Notes under the pieces: generated by a model
The model's database searches: none
Seen by the model: only the letters and a program-made list of their open reading frames with translations
Told to the model about the DNA's origin: nothing
Shown here: piece after piece, positions 44,927 to 53,593 of the stretch
How the letters are laid out: each line of letters starts with the position of its first letter
Position numbering within the stretch: the stretch's first letter is position 1
Assembly (NCBI RefSeq): GCF_900102055.1
Contig: NZ_FNBA01000001.1
Location: forward strand, 831,085-895,084
Length of the DNA stretch: 64,000 nucleotides
DNA from: Ulvibacter litoralis
GTDB taxonomy: Bacteria; Bacteroidota; Bacteroidia; Flavobacteriales; Flavobacteriaceae
Direction: 5' to 3'
Position numbers and translations under genes: made by a program

Positions 44927-46159
44927 TTATTTATAATGATTTTTTTTGTCATCAATATTAATTTTATAAAGGTAAAATGCCAATGTAAAATATATAAGCC
45001 AAAAGTATGTAGAAGAATGTGGCAATTCTAAAATGACATTAAAACTTGCCCAAATCGACACTCCCACTAATGATAATAGTAAAAATTTAAGTAAATTATT
45101 TTTAACCGGCTGGGCTCCATAAAAAATCCTTCTAATTGGATAAAAAAGCAGTAAGACCCATCCTCCTAAATGGTATAACATAGTTATAAATGAATTGTGA
45201 GGAGGGACAAGGTAAATACTTTCCGGTTTTTTAAATACTAAAACAAAATCGTTTGCTTGTTTAGCGACATCTGCAGAAAGATAAGGAATACCAAAGCCAT
45301 TACCATACATAATACTGAAGTTTTCCGTAATTTTTGTTAGTAATTTATTCCAATAAAATAGCCTTGCATCAGCATTTCCATCTGTAAATGACGCAACGAA
45401 AAACCATAACCCGATACAACTCAATATTGCAAATGTTGATACTAAAATCTTGATTTTTAAAGATGCGCTAATAAAAAAATAAAAAAATAAAACTATTATC
45501 ACAGCCAAATAGGCAGAGTCATGACCGAAACTAAATGAAGTTATCAATAACAATAAAAAGACCCCTATTTTTTTATACCTTTTTAGAAACACAAGACCTA
45601 AAGCTGTTGCCGTTATGACTGATGGTACAGTTAAGGGCGAAAAATAATTGCGCCTTGAAAAGGGGTTTGCATCAATATCAAAAAAAATATAGAAGATATA
45701 TCCCAGTTGTAAGATAGTTGCTAAAATTGCTATCGCTGCTATTATTTGTACTAAAATTTGCAATCCGTTTTTAAGCCCTGCAACAGCCTTAAATATAAAA
45801 TAAGATTGAATAAGGTATCCAAACACCATAAATTGCCTAAGGTAAATATATAAATTACCTTCTGGATGGAACTTAAATATAATTGAGATTCCCAAATAAA
45901 TTAATGAGATCAAACCCACTATCTCTATAGCCTTTACTCTAAAATCTGATTTAAAGGTTAAGGAAAACAAAAATGTAATTAATAAAACTACATCATGGCA
46001 ATACAGGTTTGGGTAAAATGCGCTTTTAGTATATGCCCTGCCTAAAAACAAGAGAAGCAGTAAATCGAGGACGATAAGCCCAACAAAAGTTTTTTCTTTT
46101 AAAGTTAAAGAAAGATAATTAGCTTTAAAAGAATCTAAATTAAACATACATTGTTTCAT
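44927..46159 (-). CDS. O-antigen ligase/polymerase-like membrane protein (Wzy family), 2 of 4
   Basis: A 410-residue protein with about 11 membrane segments. The large periplasmic loop holds GNGFGIPYL and PPHNSFITMLYHLGGW (about 320-335), the Wzy_C-like H-N-x-F motif. I chose ATG 46159; the in-frame TTG at 46183 is an alternative closer to the promoter box. The region of 153 bases upstream holds no other gene. It is transcribed apart from the methyltransferase, with a 94-base gap. Confidence 0.75.
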   Translation of the reverse strand: MKQCMFNLDSFKANYLSLTLKEKTFVGLIVLDLLLLLFLGRAYTKSAFYPNLYCHDVVLLITFLFSLTFKSDFRVKAIEIVGLISLIYLGISIIFKFHPEGNLYIYLRQFMVFGYLIQSYFIFKAVAGLKNGLQILVQIIAAIAILATILQLGYIFYIFFDIDANPFSRRNYFSPLTVPSVITATALGLVFLKRYKKIGVFLLLLITSFSFGHDSAYLAVIIVLFFYFFISASLKIKILVSTFAILSCIGLWFFVASFTDGNADARLFYWNKLLTKITENFSIMYGNGFGIPYLSADVAKQANDFVLVFKKPESIYLVPPHNSFITMLYHLGGWVLLLFYPIRRIFYGAQPVKNNLLKFLLLSLVGVSIWASFNVILELPHSSTYFWLIYFTLAFYLYKINIDDKKNHYK

Positions 46160-46195
46160 TGTTTGCAAAGACCCTTTATTCAATCAAATATTTCG

Positions 46196-46203
46196 CAAAA
46201 TTA
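46196..46203 (-). promoter_or_regulatory. -7 promoter box for the second Wzy-like gene
   Basis: TAATTTTG on the minus strand. It is 12 bases before the alternative TTG start and 36 before the ATG at 46159. Confidence 0.45.
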
Positions 46204-46336
46204 AGGATTAAATACGCTTTTGCCTTCATGAAAAAGATTAAAATGATGTTTGAAAAAATATAATGAGAAATTTTGTTCCGAAACTAAATCCATCTTTATT
46301 AGATTAGTTTAAAAAATAAAGCTTGATTTTTACATA

Positions 46337-47761
46337 TTAAATACTACAATTACCATCAATTATATCTTGTTGAGTAGGATTGTAACCGTTATAAGAGACA
46401 TCATAGGCTCCAACATTACCATTGGTTATGAGGTTGGTAATTCCACAAAAATCCTTTAAATGATCGTTATTAAAGATTATTAGTTCCTCTACACTAAATA
46501 AGCTTGTAAATCCATCAAGATTAGTAAGATTACTGTTAGTTCCAAAATCACGTATTGTCAACTTGTCTGTAACAACACCTAAATTGTCCATACTTATTGT
46601 GGTAAGGTCATAATTACTCCCGTCAATTTCAAATACTCCTACCTGGGTAATATTATCTGCGATAAACGTTTCTAAATTAAAATTTCCACTTATACGCATA
46701 TCAGCTACTTCGGTTAGATTTTCAAAATTAATATCACTAATTAAATCAGAATTAACAATATATAAGGACCCTTCTATTTTTGATAAATTACCTAAATCTA
46801 GATTAGTTAAGCTTTGGTTATCATCAAACCTCACATCTTTCGCTATAGTCATATTGCCAAAGTTTACATCTGTTAAGGAATAATTTATTTTGATAAAAAG
46901 TGATGTGGGCTCTGCTCTATTCTGTAGGCTCTCTAAATTTAAAACAGGAACTCGTGATCCCCTAAGTGTTAAGCTCTTTAAATTTGAAAGATTAGAAAAC
47001 TCTATAGCAGTAAGTTGATAATTTTCGTCAATGACTAAATCTTCTGCTTTTACAAGATTATTTGCCTCAAAAGTCTCTAAACTTGGGTTTTGCTTTATTT
47101 TGCTATAGCCATTTAACTCGGTTAAATTGTTGAAGGCAATTGAAGTAATTTTAGAACAATTCTCTATTGTAAAATTATCTTCAATTTTTGTAAGTTCTTC
47201 TAATTGTATATTTAATAAGTCTCGATTTCTAGAAAACTCTAACGAAAAAAGGTGAGTAAGATTGTTAAGATTAATACTTTCAAGTATGGGATTACCAATT
47301 ATTGTAACGGATGGAGGTACTTCGGGTGTACGCAAACTCTCTAAGTTAATGTGTAATAGTCTAGTATTTATAATTTCTAAGGTTTTAAAGCTCTCTAAAC
47401 TATCAAATATATCTATGTTATTTAGCAATGAGTTCCCACTTATTAGTAAATTATCAACGTCAGTAAGATTATCAAGGCCTTCGAGACTCGTTAAAACGGT
47501 ATTATATTGGATTTCTAAGGTTTTTACATTTCTAAGGTTTTTTAAGGAACTTAGGTCATCGATGTCATTTTCCGCAACGCAGCCAATACAGATTGTGCCC
47601 TCTACACTTGAGTATCCCATTTTGCCAAAGTCTTCTACTTCTTTTTGAGTACGCAACCATACATCACCCACATAATTACTTGTAGCGTTTGTGGAATCAT
47701 CGTCTTTATTACAACCGATAATGAAGAATAGAAATAGTGAGAATAAGAAGGCTTTTTTCAT
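46337..47761 (-). CDS. Surface lipoprotein with irregular leucine-rich (receptor-L-like) repeats
   Basis: A 474-residue lipoprotein. The signal ends in IIGC (Cys17) followed by NKDDD, which matches the Lys-acidic surface-export signal of Bacteroidota lipoproteins, so the protein should face outward. From about 85 to 440 it has ~24-residue repeats of the form ..L.s..l..I.., for example NLTHLFSLEFSRNRDLLNIQL and NLDGFTSLFSVEELIIFNNDHL, ending in DFCGITNLI and NPTQQDIIDGNCS, a C-terminal cap frequent in flavobacterial homologues. It likely binds a ligand or another cell. It is divergent from the BspA-like gene. Confidence 0.8.
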   Translation of the reverse strand: MKKAFLFSLFLFFIIGCNKDDDSTNATSNYVGDVWLRTQKEVEDFGKMGYSSVEGTICIGCVAENDIDDLSSLKNLRNVKTLEIQYNTVLTSLEGLDNLTDVDNLLISGNSLLNNIDIFDSLESFKTLEIINTRLLHINLESLRTPEVPPSVTIIGNPILESINLNNLTHLFSLEFSRNRDLLNIQLEELTKIEDNFTIENCSKITSIAFNNLTELNGYSKIKQNPSLETFEANNLVKAEDLVIDENYQLTAIEFSNLSNLKSLTLRGSRVPVLNLESLQNRAEPTSLFIKINYSLTDVNFGNMTIAKDVRFDDNQSLTNLDLGNLSKIEGSLYIVNSDLISDINFENLTEVADMRISGNFNLETFIADNITQVGVFEIDGSNYDLTTISMDNLGVVTDKLTIRDFGTNSNLTNLDGFTSLFSVEELIIFNNDHLKDFCGITNLITNGNVGAYDVSYNGYNPTQQDIIDGNCSI

Positions 47762-47803
47762 TGGAAATAGTTTTTAATACAGCAGTATTAATCTTAAATA
47801 TAC

Positions 47804-47835
47804 AATTGTTAATTGTTAATTGTTAATTGTTAATT
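47804..47835. repeat. Short tandem repeat (7 bp, 4.5 copies) between divergent lipoprotein genes
   Basis: Four exact copies of AATTGTT plus a partial AATT. It is in the 122-base region shared by the two divergent promoters, about 37 bases upstream of the plus-strand -7 box. Slippage would shift the spacing of elements upstream of either gene. Confidence 0.85.
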
Positions 47836-47871
47836 AAATTTAGTTATATTTAATTGAAATAGCAACTTTTA

Positions 47872-47879
47872 TAATTTTG
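47872..47879 (+). promoter_or_regulatory. -7 promoter box for the BspA-like gene
   Basis: TAATTTTG, only 4 bases before the ATG at 47884, implying a leaderless or very short 5' leader. An upstream TTG at 47854-47856 is a weak -33 candidate (15-base spacing). Confidence 0.45.
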
Positions 47880-47883
47880 TGAC

Positions 47884-49725
47884 ATGAAAAAACTTACCTA
47901 TTTATTTTTAGCCTTTGTAATCGTTAGTTGTAGTAGTGATGATACTTCACCCATTATTACATTATTAGGAGAACCTAGCGTTAATATTGCTCAACACACA
48001 AGTTATACAGATGCGGGCGCAACCGCTACAGATAATGAAGATGGAGACTTAACTTCAAGTATAGTTACCACTGGAACTGTAGATGTCGACTCAAAAGGCT
48101 CTTATATCATTAAGTATAGCGTTTCTGATGCAGCCGGTAATGCAACTTCAACTTCAAGACTAATAACTGTAGTTGAAAACGAGAAGCCTGTTTATTTGGA
48201 CACAAACGGCATCACCATAAAGGCGAGAGAATGGGCGGATGTAGGTGCTATCGGCGAAATAAATGGCGTCACCTATACAGTAGTTAATAAAGCAATGTTG
48301 TCTAATATGATTGAAAATGGTGATAATGTTACCAAAGTAGCAACTACTAAAGTGACTGATATGAGCGCTATGTTTTATGAAGCTTTTACATTTAATCAAG
48401 ACATTGGAAATTGGGATGTGAGTAATGTGACAACTATGAGGGGTATGTTTTATCGAGCTAATACATTTAATCAAGATATTGGAAATTGGGATGTGAGTAA
48501 TGTGACAAGTATGAGGGAAATGTTTGTTTACGCTGATGCATTTAATCAAGACATTGGAAATTGGGATGTGAGTAATGTGACAAGTATGAGGGAAATGTTT
48601 GTTTCCGCTGATGCATTTAATCAAGACATTGGAAATTGGGATGTGAGTAATGTGACAGATATGAGCGAAATGTTTCATTACGCTGATGCATTTAATCAAG
48701 GCATCGGAAATTGGGATGTGAATAATGTGACTAATATGAGTTATATGTTTCTTAACGCTGATGCATTTAATCAAGACATTGGAAATTGGGATGTGAGTAA
48801 TGTGACTAATATGGAGAATATGTTTAAAGACTCTGATGTATTTAATCAAGACATTGGAAACTGGGATGTAAGTAATGTGACTAATATGGTGGGTATGTTT
48901 AAAGACTCTGATGTATTTAATCAACACATTGGAAATTGGAATGTGAGTAGTGTGACTAATATGGGTTATATGTTTAATAACGCTGATGCATTTAATCAAG
49001 ACATTGGAAATTGGAATGTGAGTAGTGTGACTAATATGAGTTATATGTTTAATAACGCTGATGCATTTAATCAACACATTGGTAATTGGAATGTGGGTAA
49101 CGTGAATAAGATGGAGAGAATGTTTGATGACGCTGATGCATTTAATCAAGACATTGGAAATTGGAATGTGAGTAATGTGACAAATATGAGGTATATGTTT
49201 GTTTCCGCTGATGCATTTAATCAAAACATTGGCAACTGGGATGTGGGTAACGTGACTAATATGGAGGGTATTTTTAATGACGCTGATGCATTTAATCAAG
49301 ACATTGGAAATTGGAATGTGGGTAACGTAACTAATATGAAGACAATGTTTTATAACGCTGATTCATTTAATCAAGATATTGGAAATTGGAATGTGAGTAA
49401 TGTGACAACTATGAACGCTATGTTTGGTGGTGATTTTGGCGGTAGCTATCCATTTAATCAGGATATTGGAAATTGGGATGTGAGTAATGTGACAAATATG
49501 TGGGCTATGTTTGGTAATGCCAATGCGTTTAATCAAGACATTGGAAGTTGGGATGTGAGTAATGTAACAAATATGCGTGGGATGTTTGCTGACGTTATTT
49601 CATTTAATCAAGATTTAAGTTCTTGGAACGTAAGTTCTGTTATTGATTGTTATAGGTTTTATACTAGTAACAGCACCCAATGGACATTGCCAAGACCTAT
49701 TTTTACTAATAATTGTTGGTATTAA
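47884..49725 (+). CDS. Surface lipoprotein with BspA-type (DUF285) repeats
   Basis: A 613-residue lipoprotein with lipobox VSC (Cys16) followed by SSDDT, close to the surface-export signal. An immunoglobulin-like DUF5011 domain (about 24-98, with [11 protein letters not shown]) is followed by a linker and then 17 copies of a ~25-residue repeat from residue 170 onward. The repeat consensus is [16 protein letters not shown] plus MF..ADA. One copy (14th) is 29 residues long and the last two diverge. Such repeats form leucine-rich-like solenoids for adhesion or ligand binding. Repeat DNA is near-identical between copies, so length can change by recombination. Confidence 0.88.
   Translation: MKKLTYLFLAFVIVSCSSDDTSPIITLLGEPSVNIAQHTSYTDAGATATDNEDGDLTSSIVTTGTVDVDSKGSYIIKYSVSDAAGNATSTSRLITVVENEKPVYLDTNGITIKAREWADVGAIGEINGVTYTVVNKAMLSNMIENGDNVTKVATTKVTDMSAMFYEAFTFNQDIGNWDVSNVTTMRGMFYRANTFNQDIGNWDVSNVTSMREMFVYADAFNQDIGNWDVSNVTSMREMFVSADAFNQDIGNWDVSNVTDMSEMFHYADAFNQGIGNWDVNNVTNMSYMFLNADAFNQDIGNWDVSNVTNMENMFKDSDVFNQDIGNWDVSNVTNMVGMFKDSDVFNQHIGNWNVSSVTNMGYMFNNADAFNQDIGNWNVSSVTNMSYMFNNADAFNQHIGNWNVGNVNKMERMFDDADAFNQDIGNWNVSNVTNMRYMFVSADAFNQNIGNWDVGNVTNMEGIFNDADAFNQDIGNWNVGNVTNMKTMFYNADSFNQDIGNWNVSNVTTMNAMFGGDFGGSYPFNQDIGNWDVSNVTNMWAMFGNANAFNQDIGSWDVSNVTNMRGMFADVISFNQDLSSWNVSSVIDCYRFYTSNSTQWTLPRPIFTNNCWY
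48391..49674 (+). repeat. 17 tandem 75-bp coding repeats
   Basis: Repeat starts are at 48391 and every 75 bp to 49366, then (after an 87-bp copy) 49453, 49528 and 49603. Each begins with TTTAATCAAGACATTGG or a near variant. The regular spacing keeps the reading frame. The last copy is degenerate. Long open frames on the opposite strand are by-products of this periodicity. Confidence 0.95.
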
Positions 49726-49842
49726 TCCATAAAAACACTTCTTTATCAGGCACTATGTTTTTATTGAATTCCAAGGAATTAATTAGAAAATGGATTTAAT
49801 TAAAAAACGCTATCAAATATACGGGAGAAATCACTTAGAAGT

Positions 49843-49861
49843 GGATCAATTTAATTGATCC
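49843..49861. repeat. Perfect 9-bp inverted repeat in an intergenic gap
   Basis: GGATCAATT-T-AATTGATCC. It lies in the 286-base gap between the BspA-like gene and the convergent GT4 gene. No T run follows, so it is a poor terminator; a protein-binding site is possible. Confidence 0.7.
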
Positions 49862-50011
49862 AGAATGCCCTCCAGCTTAAAGTTTCGTACATTTTCTTTT
49901 ACATCTTAGAAACATGGTAAGTGGTTAAAGCAGATTTAACTAGAGCGTCTTTTGTATAAGCTATAGCCTCTTTATTATTATAAACCTTGGTTAAGTCTTG
50001 ATATTTAACGG

Positions 50012-51115
50012 CTAATGTTTAGCCAAGACGTCATCAATTATAGTTTCGAAGTTTTTAATTAAAATTTCTTCAGTATATTTTTCATTGAATTCTTTCTTGT
50101 TGTTCTCTTTAATAATTTCTAGTTTTTGTGGGTTTTTAATTAAGTATTTCATCCTCTCTGCTAAAGCCTCTACATCCTTTTGAGGCACTAAGAAACCATT
50201 TTTATTTTCTTGCACCATACTAGGTATAGCACCATTATCTGTAGATAAAACCACCAAACCTGTTTGGTATGCTTCGAGAATGGACAATGGAAAGCATTCA
50301 TTTTTATAAAAGGTGGGAAGTACAAATACATCAGATTTTAGTAAATGTTTATACTTTTTCTGGTTGAATGCTGGGCCAAATAATTTAACATTTGTTAACC
50401 CGTTTTGACTGATGTATTCTTCAAGCTGTTCTATAGTAACATCAGAGGATGGGCCTACGATATGAACTTTAAATTGATTGTCGTATTTTTTTAAATTTCG
50501 GACTGCTTCGAGGAACACCAAAATGCCTTTGTCTTTCATTAAGTTTGACAAATAGATAAAAGTAGGAATGCTGTTGGTCCTTTTAGTGTCAATTGTAGTC
50601 ACATCAATTTGCTTGACTCCATTGGGTAAAAAATATGGAGTTTTAGGGTAGATATCTTTTATATCGTTCTTAAGGGCTTCAGCTAGCTGTATAACCTCAA
50701 CGTTTTTAAAAACGAATTTATAGATTTTCCTTTTCAGTTTGTTCTGTATTTCATTCTTAATGCCTTTTCCGTGTAGATGAAATACGATATTTTTTCTGAA
50801 AATTTTTAAGATGCATACCGAAATTGCGTCTTTATAAAATGCGAAGCCAAGTGGTGAAAGCGTAAAATAAACAAGGTCATACTTATTTGACAGAAGTTTA
50901 ACTATCAATTTAAAATATATTGAAAATGCTCCAAAAATTTTACCTAGTGAGAAGTTTCCCAGTCCTTCCATTTTATTTGACAATTGGATAGGGATGGTAT
51001 CTATAGTGTATTTGTTGTTCAAAAGTTCACTTTCTGCCAACAGTTTGTTCATCAAAGAAGCTCCGTGAACTGGTGGAGGCAATTGAACCAAAAATAAAAT
51101 CTTACTCTTTTTCAT
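50012..51115 (-). CDS. Glycosyltransferase family 4
   Basis: A 367-residue GT-B enzyme with the N-terminal PPPVHGASLMN segment, a middle FHLHGKG, and the C-terminal EX7E-type region FVLPTFYKNECFPLSILEAYQTG (about 265-285) typical of GT4. The gene is last in the minus-strand block 2 unit and overlaps the upstream Wzy-like gene by 14 bases. The sugar donor is unknown. Confidence 0.9.
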   Translation of the reverse strand: MKKSKILFLVQLPPPVHGASLMNKLLAESELLNNKYTIDTIPIQLSNKMEGLGNFSLGKIFGAFSIYFKLIVKLLSNKYDLVYFTLSPLGFAFYKDAISVCILKIFRKNIVFHLHGKGIKNEIQNKLKRKIYKFVFKNVEVIQLAEALKNDIKDIYPKTPYFLPNGVKQIDVTTIDTKRTNSIPTFIYLSNLMKDKGILVFLEAVRNLKKYDNQFKVHIVGPSSDVTIEQLEEYISQNGLTNVKLFGPAFNQKKYKHLLKSDVFVLPTFYKNECFPLSILEAYQTGLVVLSTDNGAIPSMVQENKNGFLVPQKDVEALAERMKYLIKNPQKLEIIKENNKKEFNEKYTEEILIKNFETIIDDVLAKH

Positions 51116-52328
51116 ATCTAAGCAAAATTAAATAATAGATACTTGTAAAAAACACAATTCCTTTGTTAAGACCAAAGATGTTTTCAGTAACACTACAAAT
51201 AGTGATCATGGCTATGATAGCGAATAATAAAAAATCATTGGTAGTAAGGCTTTTATAGAGTCCTGCAATTAAAAAAATTAAATATGCAAGTACTCCCAGT
51301 ATTCCTAGTGTCACTAAATAATGTAAATACTGGTTATGGGTGTTGAATCGTTTATTAATACCAATTGTAAAGTTTTTCTTTTGGTACATTTCATCTAACT
51401 TATCTTGTGTGCAACCAACTCCGCTTCCAATAAGTATGTTGTTTTCTTTAAAAACTTCAAGAGCACATTCCCACTTTGCTAATCTAATATTTAATGAATT
51501 CCAATTTCTACTATGAACATCTTCTTCAATACTATAATTAAACACTTCTCCGTCAAAAACTTTTGCCTTTTGGTAAAAAATTGTGGCTGGCATTAAAATA
51601 ATTATTAGGAGTACACCAAGTTTTTTAAAATTAATTTTCCTTCTACTCAATGTCGTTAAAAAGAATAGAAGCACTATAAAATAAACTGAAAGTACTGCAA
51701 ATGATTGTAATAAATATATTCCAACTGCGAAAAGTATAAGGATAAGACCTCTTATTATTTTTATCTTTTTACGCTGATCCTTGAAATTATATAAGAGAAT
51801 ACAAGAGGAAAAAACCAGATACATTCCAAAGTAAACAGCATGAATGTCGAACGGCTTAGTAAACCTATGGTAAAAAAAATAGTTTTCATTTACTAAGTTT
51901 TCAGGGTTAAATATATATAATGATCCTGTAGACCAAAAGTTATAAGATGCTGTTGCTAAAAAGAAGAATAAAACTATTAAACACCCATAAACAAACAAAT
52001 TTAATATCTTATTTATCTGCTCATTAGATATATTCAGGGTAGGCACAAAAAGAAAAAATATAATAAATGAGAGTGTTTTCTCAATCATTTTCAATCCACT
52101 CTCTAGATTACAGGTGTATGTTAATGAAAAGACAGATAAAAGAAAAAGAATGAAAAAGAAGTAATTAATGAAGTTCTGATTCAATGTCACTCTTCTTATA
52201 TTCAGTAAGCTAAAAAAAATGAAAATGAAAATAGCAATATTATTTAATAACATTGGAAAAGGAATGGTGAAGATTACTAACCCAAATGAAAAATAATGAA
52301 GTTTATCAATTAGACTCTTGGACAGCAT
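51102..52328 (-). CDS. O-antigen ligase/polymerase-like membrane protein (Wzy family), 3 of 4
   Basis: A 408-residue protein with about 11 membrane segments and a periplasmic loop with IGSGVGCTQDKLD and FNTHNQYLHYLVTLGILG (about 325-345), the NTHN Wzy_C motif. It overlaps the preceding gene by 23 bases and the next by 14, so translation is coupled. The DNA is visibly richer in A and T than the atp and dut regions. Confidence 0.8.
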   Translation of the reverse strand: MLSKSLIDKLHYFSFGLVIFTIPFPMLLNNIAIFIFIFFSLLNIRRVTLNQNFINYFFFILFLLSVFSLTYTCNLESGLKMIEKTLSFIIFFLFVPTLNISNEQINKILNLFVYGCLIVLFFFLATASYNFWSTGSLYIFNPENLVNENYFFYHRFTKPFDIHAVYFGMYLVFSSCILLYNFKDQRKKIKIIRGLILILFAVGIYLLQSFAVLSVYFIVLLFFLTTLSRRKINFKKLGVLLIIILMPATIFYQKAKVFDGEVFNYSIEEDVHSRNWNSLNIRLAKWECALEVFKENNILIGSGVGCTQDKLDEMYQKKNFTIGINKRFNTHNQYLHYLVTLGILGVLAYLIFLIAGLYKSLTTNDFLLFAIIAMITICSVTENIFGLNKGIVFFTSIYYLILLRYEKE

Positions 52329-53574
52329 TATTTTCTTTTATATTAAGATTAATAAATAATTCCAAAAACATAATAACCGTAAAATAATCAAACCAATAAT
52401 CTAAAACAAAAAAGCCAAGTGTTGTTAGTATGAGTATTCTCCCATAAGTCATTCTATTCCAATTTCTTATTGTATAAAACAAGTATATGATAAATAGAAT
52501 TATTCCGAAGAAGCCAAACTCTCCTAGTATTTGATTATAAAAAGAGAAGGGCTGATTGTGCGTTCCATCCTTATAGCTGATAGCTAGTATCTTATTGTTC
52601 CACAATTGAAAGTGATTATCCTCAAATGCTTGAGATTTATATCTCATTTTCTTTGGAAACCATGCCGTGTAATCTCCAGCGGTTAAAAAAGCAGTTCTAG
52701 AAGAAAATTTTCCTGCTCCCTCTCCAAAAAAGAAACTTTTCGGACTACTTATCGCATTTTCTATGGTTTCTTCAAAAGAAATCATTTTTCTTGGAGGATC
52801 TACTTTGCTGTTAAGGTTATCAGTAAGGATAAATTTAACATAACTTAGATTGTTAGGCGTTACAATGGCCAATGTGAAAACCATTGCAGCCATAGCTCCT
52901 ACTATCTTTAGTTTGGTTTTTATTCCTAACATAAAAAACACATACAGTGTTGCTATAATCGCGAATATGAAAACACCGCTCATATAAGTAGCACAAAGCA
53001 TCGATATGATTGCAAGAATAACTTTCCAGTCTTTTTTATATGCATAGAACACAGTGTAAAAAGACATAATTATCATAGAAATTGAAGAGTTTGAAAACAC
53101 TCCTTTTAGGTGATCTCCAGTTGATTGTCCGTATGAGAACATTGTACTTGAAAATGGATTCAATGTTTTTGTCTCTAACACCACAATTATAAACTGATAC
53201 ACTAACATTACTAAGTTTATAATAAAAAAGGAGTCCAAAAATTTCTTTGTGTATTCTATACTAAAATTTACTGTTATGCTTTTTATAACCAAAAAAGCCA
53301 GAAAGGCTAAAAGCCAAAAAAGGAGTGCAATTCCAGAATTTAATACATAGTTAAAAGAATAATCACTCCGAAAAAATAAGAAAAATTGAATAAAAGACAT
53401 TATACTCAATCCTAAATAAAAAAATGCACGTTCATCAATTATTAATTTCTTTTTACTTAAAACTAAGATAACGACCCCGAAGAGAGCTAAGAAAAATAAT
53501 TGAAATACGAGGTTTCCTGATAATAAAAATATTATCAGGAGTAAGAAATATATTATTTTCTCTTTTTTAATCAT
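52306..53574 (-). CDS. O-antigen polymerase-like membrane protein (Wzy family), 4 of 4
   Basis: A 422-residue protein with about 10-11 membrane segments and a loop containing FGEGAGKFSSR and GTHNQPFSFYNQILGEFGFFG (about 340-360), again a HNQ/HN motif of Wzy_C type. It lies next to another such gene, so the two may act on different steps (polymerase and ligase) or on different glycans. AT-rich DNA. Confidence 0.75.
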   Translation of the reverse strand: MIKKEKIIYFLLLIIFLLSGNLVFQLFFLALFGVVILVLSKKKLIIDERAFFYLGLSIMSFIQFFLFFRSDYSFNYVLNSGIALLFWLLAFLAFLVIKSITVNFSIEYTKKFLDSFFIINLVMLVYQFIIVVLETKTLNPFSSTMFSYGQSTGDHLKGVFSNSSISMIIMSFYTVFYAYKKDWKVILAIISMLCATYMSGVFIFAIIATLYVFFMLGIKTKLKIVGAMAAMVFTLAIVTPNNLSYVKFILTDNLNSKVDPPRKMISFEETIENAISSPKSFFFGEGAGKFSSRTAFLTAGDYTAWFPKKMRYKSQAFEDNHFQLWNNKILAISYKDGTHNQPFSFYNQILGEFGFFGIILFIIYLFYTIRNWNRMTYGRILILTTLGFFVLDYWFDYFTVIMFLELFINLNIKENNAVQESN

Positions 53575-53593
53575 TTAATATTTACACTTGAAA

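Noticed and set aside
48160-49299. A 379-codon open frame on the minus strand opposite the BspA-like repeats
   Set aside because: It is the mirror of the 75-bp periodicity: because each repeat is a multiple of three, one stop-free antisense frame stays open throughout. It has no start context or promoter box and reads as a monotonous [16 protein letters not shown] repeat.
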